Made by a program: the position numbers and the translations under genes. Of a stretch of 5,398 bases of DNA, positions 1 through 5,398 are shown one piece after another. Each line of letters begins with the position of its first letter. Within the stretch, counting starts at the first letter, position 1. The stretch comes from Akkermansiaceae bacterium (GTDB taxonomy: Bacteria; Verrucomicrobiota; Verrucomicrobiia; Verrucomicrobiales; Akkermansiaceae). The DNA lies in assembly GCA_028293225.1 (NCBI GenBank), contig JAQGPE010000407.1, positions 1 to 5,398 on the forward strand, in the 5' to 3' direction. Under the pieces are notes generated by a model that had not been told where the DNA came from, ran no database searches, and saw only the letters and a list, made by a program, of their open reading frames with translations.

Positions 1-286
1 CATACGGATACGTGTTCACCAGGGACGGATCGGCTTCCACCGCCGGATTGCCTTCCACGATTTCACCGGAGACCGGCGCGTAGATGTCGCTGGCAGCCTT
101 CACGGACTCGACCACGGCGGTCGGATCACCCACGTCGACGGTCTTGCCGACCGGCGGCAACTCGACGAATACGACATCAGTCAGTTCTTCCTGAGCGTGA
201 TCGGAGATCCCGACCGTGGCGATGTCGCCTTCAAGGAGAACCCACTCGTGGGACGAATTGTAGCGGAGGTTTTGTGGAACGTTCAT
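1..286 (-). CDS. gcvH: Glycine cleavage system H protein (lipoyl carrier), 3' end cut by window
   Basis: H protein of the cytoplasmic glycine cleavage system. Its lipoyl-lysine arm carries the aminomethyl group from the P protein to the T protein and is then reoxidised by the L protein (family knowledge). The first 95 codons are visible, starting at ATG 286-284 with [21 protein letters not shown] (residues 12-16) and [20 protein letters not shown] (25-44) are typical of the family. The lipoylation motif [12 protein letters not shown] spans 60-71, with Lys63 the predicted modified residue; SGEIVEGN (73-80) and VNTYPY at the cut end also fit. Full-length relatives are about 125-130 residues, so roughly 30 are missing. 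The start lies 14 bp after the gcvT stop. No Shine-Dalgarno sequence is evident before the ATG, so translation probably depends on coupling to gcvT or on a leader-independent mechanism. Identification is secure. Confidence 0.97.
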   Translation of the reverse strand, partial: MNVPQNLRYNSSHEWVLLEGDIATVGISDHAQEELTDVVFVELPPVGKTVDVGDPTAVVESVKAASDIYAPVSGEIVEGNPAVEADPSLVNTYPY

Positions 287-300
287 CGGGTGCGGGTTGT

Positions 301-1395
301 TTATGCTTTTTGCGTGGCAGGCTTGTAAAACGGTTTCTTCACGACCTTGGCCGGGAACAGGCGGCCGCGGACATCGATCTGCAGCGGCGTGCCCAGCTTG
401 GTCAGCGCCGCCGGCAGGTAGGCCATGCCGATGCCCTTGCCGGTGCTCGGGGAAAGAACGCCACTGCTGAGTTCCGAGACCACTTCACCGGCTTCATTGA
501 GCACCGGATAGTGCGCCCGCGGCGGCGCTCCCTTGTCGGTGTATTCGATCGCCACCAGCTTCTCGAGAGGCCCTTCGAGCTTCTCCTTCACCAGGGTCTC
601 ACGGCCGATGAAATCGCCCTTCTCCAGATCGACGAAAAAGCCCAGCCCCGCCGCGATCGGCGTCTTGGTCGGAGAAAGATCGTTTCCATTCAGCGGATAG
701 CACATCTCCAGGCGCAGCGTGTCGCGCGCGCCGAGACCGCAGGGCTTGACCCCGGCCTCGACGAAGGCCTGGAACCACTTCTCCCCTTCCCCGGCCGGAC
801 AGAAAAACTCATAGCCGTCCTCGCCGGTGTAGCCGGTGCGGCAGGCCACCGCGTCGCCGCCAGCGACGGCAAAGCGGACGATCCCATTGCGCGGCGGCAG
901 CACCTGGTCCGGGAAAATTTTGGCGAACACCGCGGCCGACTCCGGCCCCTGGATCGCCATTCCGGCCCAGGCGGCGCTCTCGTTTTTCAGGCTCACGTCG
1001 CCGGAGAGGTGCTTCTCCATCCAGGCAAAATCGACGTCGATCATCGAGGCGTTCACCACCAGGAAAAAGCCGGTCTCGCTGACGCGGTAGACGATCAGGT
1101 CGTCGATCACCCCGCCGTCCTCGTTCAAAAGAAAGCTGTACTGGCCCTGGCCCGGGTTCAGCTTGGCCACATTGTTCGCCAGCGTCTTGTTCAACCACGC
1201 GAGAGCATCGGCGCCGTCCACGATGAACTGGCCCATGTGGGAAATGTCGAAGATCCCGGCCGTGGAACGCACGGCTCCATGCTCATCCATGATCGAGGTG
1301 TACTGAACAGGCATGTTCCACCCGGCGAACGGCACCATGCGGGCGCCGAGACGGAGGTGGAGCGGTTCCAACGGGGTGCTTTGCGTGGTGCTCAC
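301..1395 (-). CDS. gcvT: Aminomethyltransferase, glycine cleavage system T protein
   Basis: T protein transfers the methylene unit from aminomethyl-lipoyl-H protein to tetrahydrofolate, releasing ammonia. With a GTG start at 1395 it has 364 residues, the normal family length. Family signatures in order: [15 protein letters not shown] (about 18-32), FDISHMGQ (49-56), [11 protein letters not shown] (94-104; its aspartates correspond to the folate-site acidic residue), AIQGPES (147-153), [11 protein letters not shown] (186-196), [12 protein letters not shown] (220-231), and a C-terminal barrel with [14 protein letters not shown] and [12 protein letters not shown] three codons upstream (1404) is also in frame. 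I prefer GTG because an AGG lies about 10 nt before it, while the same AGG sits almost on top of the TTG. Neither start has a strong ribosome-binding site. gcvH follows after 14 bp, giving a gcvT-gcvH unit. All recognised motifs look intact, so the enzyme is probably active. Confidence 0.97.
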   Translation of the reverse strand: MSTTQSTPLEPLHLRLGARMVPFAGWNMPVQYTSIMDEHGAVRSTAGIFDISHMGQFIVDGADALAWLNKTLANNVAKLNPGQGQYSFLLNEDGGVIDDLIVYRVSETGFFLVVNASMIDVDFAWMEKHLSGDVSLKNESAAWAGMAIQGPESAAVFAKIFPDQVLPPRNGIVRFAVAGGDAVACRTGYTGEDGYEFFCPAGEGEKWFQAFVEAGVKPCGLGARDTLRLEMCYPLNGNDLSPTKTPIAAGLGFFVDLEKGDFIGRETLVKEKLEGPLEKLVAIEYTDKGAPPRAHYPVLNEAGEVVSELSSGVLSPSTGKGIGMAYLPAALTKLGTPLQIDVRGRLFPAKVVKKPFYKPATQKA

Positions 1396-1426
1396 AGCGC
1401 GCAAGCCTGTGGAGCCGCACGACGGT

Positions 1427-1464
1427 TGCCAAATGCCAAATTCCGCCCCAGGCAGATTTGCCCG
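1427..1464. repeat. Tandem 7-bp repeat and small hairpin upstream of gcvT
   Basis: TGCCAAA occurs twice in tandem (1427-1433, 1434-1440), about 32 bp upstream of the gcvT start. Beside it, caggcagatttgcccg (1449-1464) can fold into a six-pair stem (one G-U in RNA) with a 4-nt loop, just after the stop of the preceding gene. No U-run follows, so termination is uncertain. The repeat might be an operator or part of a promoter, but no matching -10 box is found. Confidence 0.3.
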
Positions 1465-1470
1465 CGAGAG

Positions 1471-2919
1471 CTACTTCGCCGGCGGACGCTTCACCTTCTT
1501 GTCGTAGGTCGCGTTCATGACATCCATGGCGTGGGACATCCGGTCGGTCCGGTCGCCGCGCGGCTTGTCGTCCAGCTCCTGCTTCAGTTTCATGTAGTCG
1601 GCGAACTGGCCGCTCAGATTGCGGGCGCGGCTGATTTCGAAATAGTCCATGTAGTCGCGCGCCCGCTCCGCCCGCTGCTTGCGGATCTGGCGCTCGTCCT
1701 TCAACTCCACCAGTTGCTGCTCGATCTTCTTGGTGTTGCCTTTCGCCAGGTCCTTCAGGATCTGCTGATACTCGGCAAGCGCATCACGGTAGGAAGGAAA
1801 GCAGCGATAGCTCAGCCGGATCAGCCCTTCCTGGGCCACCCGCACGGCACCGGCCCGCTCCGCATCCTTGAGCGCCGCGACTTCCTTCCAGGCATCGATC
1901 CCGCGCACCACGGCGTTGCCGTCCTTGTCGCGGAAATGCAGCTTCAGCGCATCCTCGAGACCGCTCTCCGTGGCCGCCACCGACATCGACTCGGTCAGCT
2001 TCGGCTGCGAGATCTGCGCCAGCGTGAGCTGAACCCATTTCGCCAGGCTCTTTTCCGAAAGATTGAGGTCCGGGAAATGACGGCGCATCAAAACAGGCGT
2101 CTCACCCGCGTTGCGGGCCGCTTCGCCGATGAAGGTCCGGAACGCCTCGTGGCCCTTCGGCTGACCCAGCAGGGCCATCGCGGTGGCTCCGGACAGCGCG
2201 CGGAAGGACATCTGCGAGCTCGGGTCGAGAGCCTTCCAGTGCTCCTCGTCCATTTCGAAAAGCTCCTCCATGGAGAAGCCGCCACCCGACTTCAACACGC
2301 CCTGGTAGAGCTGCCAGTCGCCGTGGTCCTCCTTCCACACCTTGGCTTCGCGCAGGCCTTCCACCAGCCATGGCCGGACCACCAGCGGGCCATCCAGATC
2401 GGCCGGCTTCACGCCACGCAGCGATCGCTCATAGAGAAGAAGCGCCAGGGTCGCGTGGTCCAGTTCGTCAGTATCGATGCCACGGGCGAGATCGATCCGC
2501 ATGCCGAGCAGGAAGCCGTCATCGGTATAGCGGAGATCATAGGAAATGCGCGGCTCCTTCGGCGGATCGCCCGGCTTTCCCTCCAGCACCACATTGATCG
2601 GGATCATCGGCGGCGGCGCCGTTTCGCCTCTGGGAGTCTTCACCGGCTCGTCGCTCTCTTCCAGCAGCCCCTGCAGGGACGCCCGGGATTCCTCCAGCAG
2701 CAGCGCCAGCGAACTCCGCTGGGCCAGCTCACCGCCGCTGACCTGGAACTGTCCGGAGCGGCTGCGCACCTTGCTGCCGGCTTCAGGGCCCGGCCCGGGC
2801 GCGGGCTGGATGACCACCGGCGGCAGATCAGGCAGCGGCGCCGGATCCTCCGCCCGGACCACCGGGATCAGGCACAGACAGGTGAAAGCGCCAAGCAGCA
2901 GGCGGGATCGTGGAGTCAT
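1471..2919 (-). CDS. Exported protein resembling a degenerate (HExxH-less) peptidase-MA-like domain
   Basis: No specific function recognised. The 482-residue product begins with a Sec-type signal peptide: MTPRSR, a hydrophobic core at about 7-21 and likely cleavage after VRA (residue 23). A Pro-rich linker (27-46) follows, then SRSGQFQVSG (53-62), a beta/alpha region, and a helix ELDHATLALLLYERSL (152-167) followed by PWLVEGLREA (183-192). A hydrophobic helix and then WLxEGL is the layout of gluzincin metallopeptidases, where HExxH is followed by a downstream Glu. Here HExxH is absent, so catalysis is unlikely; this is inference from motif layout. The C-terminal third (about 375-460) is highly charged and helical, possibly coiled coil. 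The ATG lies two bases after the stop of the upstream membrane-protein gene, with GGGGA at 2934-2930 about 10 nt before it, supporting this start and translational coupling. gcvT follows 75 bp downstream. Confidence 0.85.
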   Translation of the reverse strand: MTPRSRLLLGAFTCLCLIPVVRAEDPAPLPDLPPVVIQPAPGPGPEAGSKVRSRSGQFQVSGGELAQRSSLALLLEESRASLQGLLEESDEPVKTPRGETAPPPMIPINVVLEGKPGDPPKEPRISYDLRYTDDGFLLGMRIDLARGIDTDELDHATLALLLYERSLRGVKPADLDGPLVVRPWLVEGLREAKVWKEDHGDWQLYQGVLKSGGGFSMEELFEMDEEHWKALDPSSQMSFRALSGATAMALLGQPKGHEAFRTFIGEAARNAGETPVLMRRHFPDLNLSEKSLAKWVQLTLAQISQPKLTESMSVAATESGLEDALKLHFRDKDGNAVVRGIDAWKEVAALKDAERAGAVRVAQEGLIRLSYRCFPSYRDALAEYQQILKDLAKGNTKKIEQQLVELKDERQIRKQRAERARDYMDYFEISRARNLSGQFADYMKLKQELDDKPRGDRTDRMSHAMDVMNATYDKKVKRPPAK

Positions 2920-2921
2920 GA

Positions 2922-3617
2922 TCAGAATTTCCCCAAAGGTTTTTCATCCCCCTCCTCGCGGGGGTCGAGTTGCACGTTGCCGTTCTTCAGATTCACCCGC
3001 GGCATGTCCGCGACGCCGGCTGAAATCTCCTGGTCCAGGGCTTTGGCGAGATTCCGGTAGGCGGGCAGCACCAGCACCAGGAAGCCCTGCGGAACCTCCA
3101 GCTTTCCAAAACGCCCGCCGCGCTTCAGCCGCGGAAAGTCCTTAAAATATTCGCCGCCATCCATGATCACTTCGCGCGAGGTCCGCCCCGTCACTTCACG
3201 GACCGCCTCGACGTGCAGATACATGGAGACCGTGAAGGGATGGCCGAAAATGGAGCGCTCCATGACCACCTCGGCGCGCTCCTTGGTGATCCGCACCACC
3301 ACGCTCTCCAGCTTCACGAAATTGCTCAGGAACCCGCCCTGCTTCAGCACCAGGCGCTCCTTGAGATAGAGATTGATGTCCTCCTCGTTCAGGTTGACCG
3401 CATAGCTGCCTTCCTGGGATTTCTTCAGCACCGCCATCAGGTCGCCCGCCCTCTTGCCCGCCGCCGCCGGTCCGCGGCCCTTGATGTCGCTGAGATCCTG
3501 CGGCTGGAAGATCATCCACACGCACCAGCCCAGACCCGCCACACCGGCCAGCGTGAAAAGCGCCACGAGTTTCCTCAGGCACCCGCCGCGCTTCTTTTCC
3601 GGTTTTTCATCAGCCAT
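2922..3617 (-). CDS. Single-pass membrane-anchored protein, possibly YpmS/DUF2140-like
   Basis: Function unknown. The 231-residue product has a basic N-terminus (KPEKKRGGCLRK, 5-16) and one transmembrane segment (about 17-37, LVALFTLAGVAGLGW...WMIF). By the positive-inside rule the tail is outside the cytoplasm. The extracytoplasmic part has NLNEEDINLYLKERL (75-89), a mixed-charge region with alternating strands (VVVRITKERAEVVMERSIFGHPFTVSM, split around 106-132), RGGRFGKLEVPQGFL (166-180) and an amphipathic helix near 186-200. A membrane anchor, an E-D-I-N-x-Y-L segment and then a beta-rich domain recall the DUF2140/YpmS style of protein, but that resemblance is weak and only inferred. The ATG at 3617 has no visible Shine-Dalgarno sequence. 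The stop is two bases before the next gene, so the two probably form an operon. It is divergent from the plus-strand secreted gene across 135 bp. Confidence 0.85.
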   Translation of the reverse strand: MADEKPEKKRGGCLRKLVALFTLAGVAGLGWCVWMIFQPQDLSDIKGRGPAAAGKRAGDLMAVLKKSQEGSYAVNLNEEDINLYLKERLVLKQGGFLSNFVKLESVVVRITKERAEVVMERSIFGHPFTVSMYLHVEAVREVTGRTSREVIMDGGEYFKDFPRLKRGGRFGKLEVPQGFLVLVLPAYRNLAKALDQEISAGVADMPRVNLKNGNVQLDPREEGDEKPLGKF

Positions 3618-3752
3618 GCCGATGGCTTTAGCAAAGCGGCCGCGGGATGGGAAGCACGGCGCATGACCATCGGAAATACGGAATAAAAACGCGCCAGGCT
3701 TCGGCCACTATCTCTTTTACAGTCAATCCGGCCGCTGCCAGATTGCCGGGCG
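3618..3752. promoter_or_regulatory. Divergent intergenic region, probable promoters in both directions
   Basis: This 135-bp gap separates two divergent genes, so it should contain promoters for both. The AT-richest stretches are 3673-3690 (around ggaataaaaac) and 3709-3727 (ctatctcttttacagtcaa). A TTGACT on the minus strand (3726-3721) resembles a -35 box but has no acceptable -10 at 16-18 bp. On the plus strand TACAGT (3718-3723) resembles a -10 without a matching -35. I therefore call the region but not individual promoter boxes. Confidence 0.35.
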
Positions 3753-4115
3753 ATGAAGATGACCCGACTGATCCTCGCCACCTCCTTCGCGCTGGTCGCC
3801 AGCGCCCTCGCCGCCGAACCCTACGCCGGCAAATTCGTCCACACCTTCAAGGACGGCTCCACCTACGACGTGACCGTCCAGGAAGACGGCAAACTCACCT
3901 GGGAATGCACCGCCGGCGAGGCCAAGGGGAACAAAGGCGAAGGCGCCCCCGATCTCTTCAAGGTCGCCGATGACACCTACTTCATCACCTGGGTGGAAAA
4001 ATCCGGCACGGTCATCTCCGACGTGATCAACTTCAAGGCCATGACCATCTACTCGACCATCGTCATCGACGGAAAGCGCTACGTCGCCACCGGGAAGATC
4101 GAGCGCAAGCCCTGA
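3753..4115 (+). CDS. Small exported protein with MoaF / phenolic-acid-decarboxylase-like calycin fold
   Basis: A 120-residue precursor and the only plus-strand gene. The N-terminus is a clear signal peptide: MKMTR, hydrophobic core LILATSFALVASALA, cleavage after about residue 20-21, leaving a mature protein of about 100 residues in the periplasm or outside. The mature part alternates short strands: GKFVHTFKDGSTYDVTVQE (26-44), KLTWECTAGEAKGNKGEG (47-64), FKVADDTYFITWVEKSGTVI (69-88), then INFKAMTIYSTIVIDGKRYVATGKIE. The ITWVEKSGTV segment and the following short strands recall the MoaF and phenolic acid decarboxylase (PadC) calycin families, where a W-x-E-x-x-G-T segment lies in the barrel. 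The relationship is recognised by eye and no substrate can be named. Met1 (3753) and Met3 (3759) are both possible starts; neither has a Shine-Dalgarno sequence. It converges on the FmdB-type gene with 31 bp between stops. Confidence 0.8.
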   Translation: MKMTRLILATSFALVASALAAEPYAGKFVHTFKDGSTYDVTVQEDGKLTWECTAGEAKGNKGEGAPDLFKVADDTYFITWVEKSGTVISDVINFKAMTIYSTIVIDGKRYVATGKIERKP

Positions 4116-4146
4116 GAAACAGCAGCTCGAAGCGAGACCGCCCCGC

Positions 4147-4449
4147 TCACGACGAAGCACCACCGGAGGGCGCGGACGGCGGCGGTGAGGCCGCCGGGGT
4201 CGAGCTGCCGGAATCCGCCTTGGAGCTCTCCCCCTCCTTCTTCGCGCCCTTCTGATAAGAGTCCGAGCGGTAGTCGGTCTGGTAAAAGCCAGAGCCCTTG
4301 AAAATGATCCCGGCCCCGGTGCCGAGCAGACGGCGGACCTTGCCGTCGCAACCTTCCACCGGACAATCCTCCAGCTTCGCGTCGTTCATGCTCTGAAAGA
4401 CCTCAAATCGGTGGCCGCAGGTCTGGCAGACGTAGTCGTAGTTCGGCAT
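4147..4449 (-). CDS. FmdB-family putative regulatory zinc-ribbon protein
   Basis: A 100-residue FmdB-type (CxxC_CxxC_SSSS) small zinc-ribbon protein. Starting at ATG 4449 it reads MPNYDYVCQTCGHRFEVFQS, the canonical family N-terminus. An in-frame ATG at 4518 would add 23 residues lacking family character, so I reject it. A GGAG about 12 nt upstream weakly supports 4449. Cysteines 8 and 11 (CxxC) and 29 and 34 (CPVEGC, a looser second knuckle) are the likely zinc ligands. They are followed by KVRRLLGTGAGIIFKGSGFY (37-56) and QTDYR, typical of the family. Residues 65-100 form a low-complexity Ser/Ala/Pro/Gly tail of no visible fold. The name comes from a proposed regulator of formamidase/acetamidase genes, but the biochemical role of most members is unknown. 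It lies 78 bp downstream of the propeller-like gene on the same strand. Confidence 0.93.
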   Translation of the reverse strand: MPNYDYVCQTCGHRFEVFQSMNDAKLEDCPVEGCDGKVRRLLGTGAGIIFKGSGFYQTDYRSDSYQKGAKKEGESSKADSGSSTPAASPPPSAPSGGASS

Positions 4450-4522
4450 AGCTTCTGCCGTCTCCATACCACGCGCTGACCCCGGCGCAAGCCCCGTCCC
4501 GATCGACAGGAGATCCACGCCC

Positions 4523-4546
4523 CCCGGCTACTTCTTCGCAGCCGGG
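4523..4546 (-). terminator. Hairpin spanning the stop codon of the propeller-like gene
   Basis: CCCGGCT (4523-4529) pairs perfectly with AGCCGGG (4540-4546) around a 10-nt loop. In the minus-strand transcript the 3' arm takes in the last bases of the TAG stop (4530-4528). No U-tract follows (the next bases are GGGCGTGG), so it is not a textbook intrinsic terminator. It could weaken read-through into the FmdB-type gene, protect a 3' end or be chance in GC-rich DNA. Confidence 0.3.
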
Positions 4547-5398
4547 ATCTTCATGCCCTTCAGATCGATCTTCAGCAGGTCGCCGTTCTTCGCGGCGTAG
4601 AGGATTTCCCTCTTCTCATCGACCCAGATCGTGGCGGCGTTGAGACTGAGCCCCTTCACCTGCCAGACCGGCTGGAAGAGCAGGGTCTGGCCATTCAGCC
4701 TGCCGACCAGCGTCCCGTCGTCCGCCAGATCCGCGTCCACGCCGCCCCACATTTCATCGCGCGTCCCCGCGGGCTGGGCGGCCTCATAGCCCGGGAAGGC
4801 CCGGTAGTCGCCCGCCAAAGGCTCGCTTTCGCCGGTGACCGGATCAAGCAGGCAATACTCCTGCCGGGTCTCAGGATCCTTGCCCGGGACCGGCACGGAA
4901 ACCGGCCACACGAGGAGAAATTTCTTCCGTGGAGTGAGGTAGGCGACGGCCTTGAGACCGTCCGCCGCCGCCAGATCCACCGGGAAGACTTCCTTGGTCT
5001 CAAGGTTGATCCGCACGATCCCCTTCGGCTTGGCCGCCACACACCATTTACCATCCGGCGACACCAGTTCATCCGTGAAAGACCCCGCCGCGAGAAACTC
5101 CGGCACCGCGTCCTTCCGCATCAGCCACAATCCTTTCCGCTCACGCAGGTCCCCGCCGAACACCGCGCCGCCGCCTTGCTTGTCCTGCCATGAAGACAGC
5201 CCGCTGTCGGTGGTGAAATCAGGAGGCAGTTTGGCCACCAGTGCGGGCCGTGACCAGTCCTCCGATCCCGGAGCCGCCGGACCCAGTTCCTTCTTTTTGA
5301 GATCCACCCGGAAACGTCCGGTCCTGATGGCGTCGCGGGCCGTGACCTGCAACTCGTCACCCGTCCTCCAGACATCCAGGATATTCGAGACCTCCTCC
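4528..5398 (-). CDS. Beta-propeller-like (WD40/TolB-style) protein, 5' end outside window
   Basis: The reading frame stays open to the right edge. Reading upstream of the TTG at 5352 gives EEVSNILDVWRTGDE without a stop, so the gene continues and 289 C-terminal residues are visible. The sequence repeats a pattern of short strands joined by turns, as in beta-propellers: SPDGKWCVAA then GIVRINLETKEVFPVDL, AYLTPRKKFLLVW then YCLLDPVTGESEPL, ADLADDGTLVGRLNGQTLLF, and IWVDEKREILYAAKNGDLLKIDLKG at the C-terminus. The S-P-D-G-K-W turn is typical of WD40/TolB-type blades. No enzyme motif or membrane segment is seen in the visible part; export and domain number cannot be judged without the N-terminus. 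A stop-codon hairpin and then the FmdB-type gene follow on the same strand. No specific function is recognised; other scaffolds with repeated strand-turn units are possible. Confidence 0.75.
   Translation of the reverse strand, partial: EEVSNILDVWRTGDELQVTARDAIRTGRFRVDLKKKELGPAAPGSEDWSRPALVAKLPPDFTTDSGLSSWQDKQGGGAVFGGDLRERKGLWLMRKDAVPEFLAAGSFTDELVSPDGKWCVAAKPKGIVRINLETKEVFPVDLAAADGLKAVAYLTPRKKFLLVWPVSVPVPGKDPETRQEYCLLDPVTGESEPLAGDYRAFPGYEAAQPAGTRDEMWGGVDADLADDGTLVGRLNGQTLLFQPVWQVKGLSLNAATIWVDEKREILYAAKNGDLLKIDLKGMKIPAAKK

Noticed and set aside
1427..1442. Sigma-54 (-24/-12) promoter suggested by TGGCAtttGGCA on the minus strand
   Set aside because: The GG and GC elements are about 6 bp apart rather than the required 10, so the geometry fails.
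1405..1470. Glycine riboswitch upstream of gcvT
   Set aside because: The 66-75 bp gap is too short for the usual tandem aptamer and I see none of the conserved aptamer core; only a small hairpin and a 7-bp repeat are present.
274..3060. A 928-codon open frame on the plus strand opposite gcvT and the peptidase-like gene
   Set aside because: Its codons lie exactly opposite the codons of both minus-strand genes, which share one frame. A stop there needs a TTA, CTA or TCA codon on the sense strand, and these are rare in GC-rich genes. The translation is Arg/His/Gln-rich with no domain, while the sense strand has clear GcvT signatures.
3698..3726. Sigma-70 promoter from TTGACT on the minus strand
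   Set aside because: At a 17-bp spacing the -10 hexamer would be CGAAGC, which does not resemble TATAAT.
4126..4136. Bidirectional terminator between the convergent genes (CTCG-AAG-CGAG)
   Set aside because: The stem is only 4 bp and no T-run flanks it on either strand.
4450..4518. N-terminal extension of the FmdB-type protein from ATG 4518
   Set aside because: The extra 23 residues lack family character, and family members begin at the MPxYDYxC motif, which matches ATG 4449.
5121..5375. Alternative minus-strand frame beginning MSGGRV overlapping the propeller-like gene
   Set aside because: It is a shadow frame: Arg/Trp/Cys-rich with no fold pattern, while the overlapping longer frame shows repeated blade-like strands and stays open to the window edge.

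Overview
This is a GC-rich bacterial chromosomal window of ordinary gene density. It holds seven protein-coding genes, two of them cut by the window edges. Six lie on the minus strand and one on the plus strand. I see no rRNA, tRNA, CRISPR array, insertion sequence or phage gene. The high GC, the mostly weak Shine-Dalgarno signals, and a cluster of secreted or membrane proteins from poorly characterised families next to glycine-cleavage genes suggest a member of the Verrucomicrobiota (for example Luteolibacter-like). This is an inference from style, not proof.

Layout, in minus-strand transcription order from the right edge: (1) 4528-5398, the C-terminal 289 residues of a beta-propeller-like protein whose start lies outside the window; (2) 4147-4449, a 100-residue FmdB-type zinc-ribbon protein with a Ser/Pro/Ala tail. 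Convergent to these, on the plus strand, is (3) 3753-4115, a small exported protein resembling the MoaF / phenolic-acid-decarboxylase calycin fold. A 135-bp divergent intergenic region separates it from the remaining minus-strand genes: (4) 2922-3617, a single-pass membrane-anchored protein; (5) 1471-2919, a 482-residue exported protein that looks like a catalytically degenerate metallopeptidase; (6) 301-1395, gcvT; and (7) 1-286, the N-terminal part of gcvH.

gcvT and gcvH encode the aminomethyltransferase and lipoyl-carrier protein of the glycine cleavage system. They are 14 bp apart and surely co-transcribed; gcvP would be expected beyond the left edge. Genes 4 and 5 are two bases apart and form a translationally coupled pair, one product anchored in the membrane and one exported, so they may act together at the cell envelope. 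Whether they are read through into gcvT is unclear: the 75-bp gap carries a small hairpin and a tandem 7-bp repeat.

The least explained items are the degenerate peptidase and its membrane-anchored partner, the secreted calycin-like protein, and a hairpin that embraces the stop codon of the propeller gene. Nothing here amounts to an obvious new multi-gene system.
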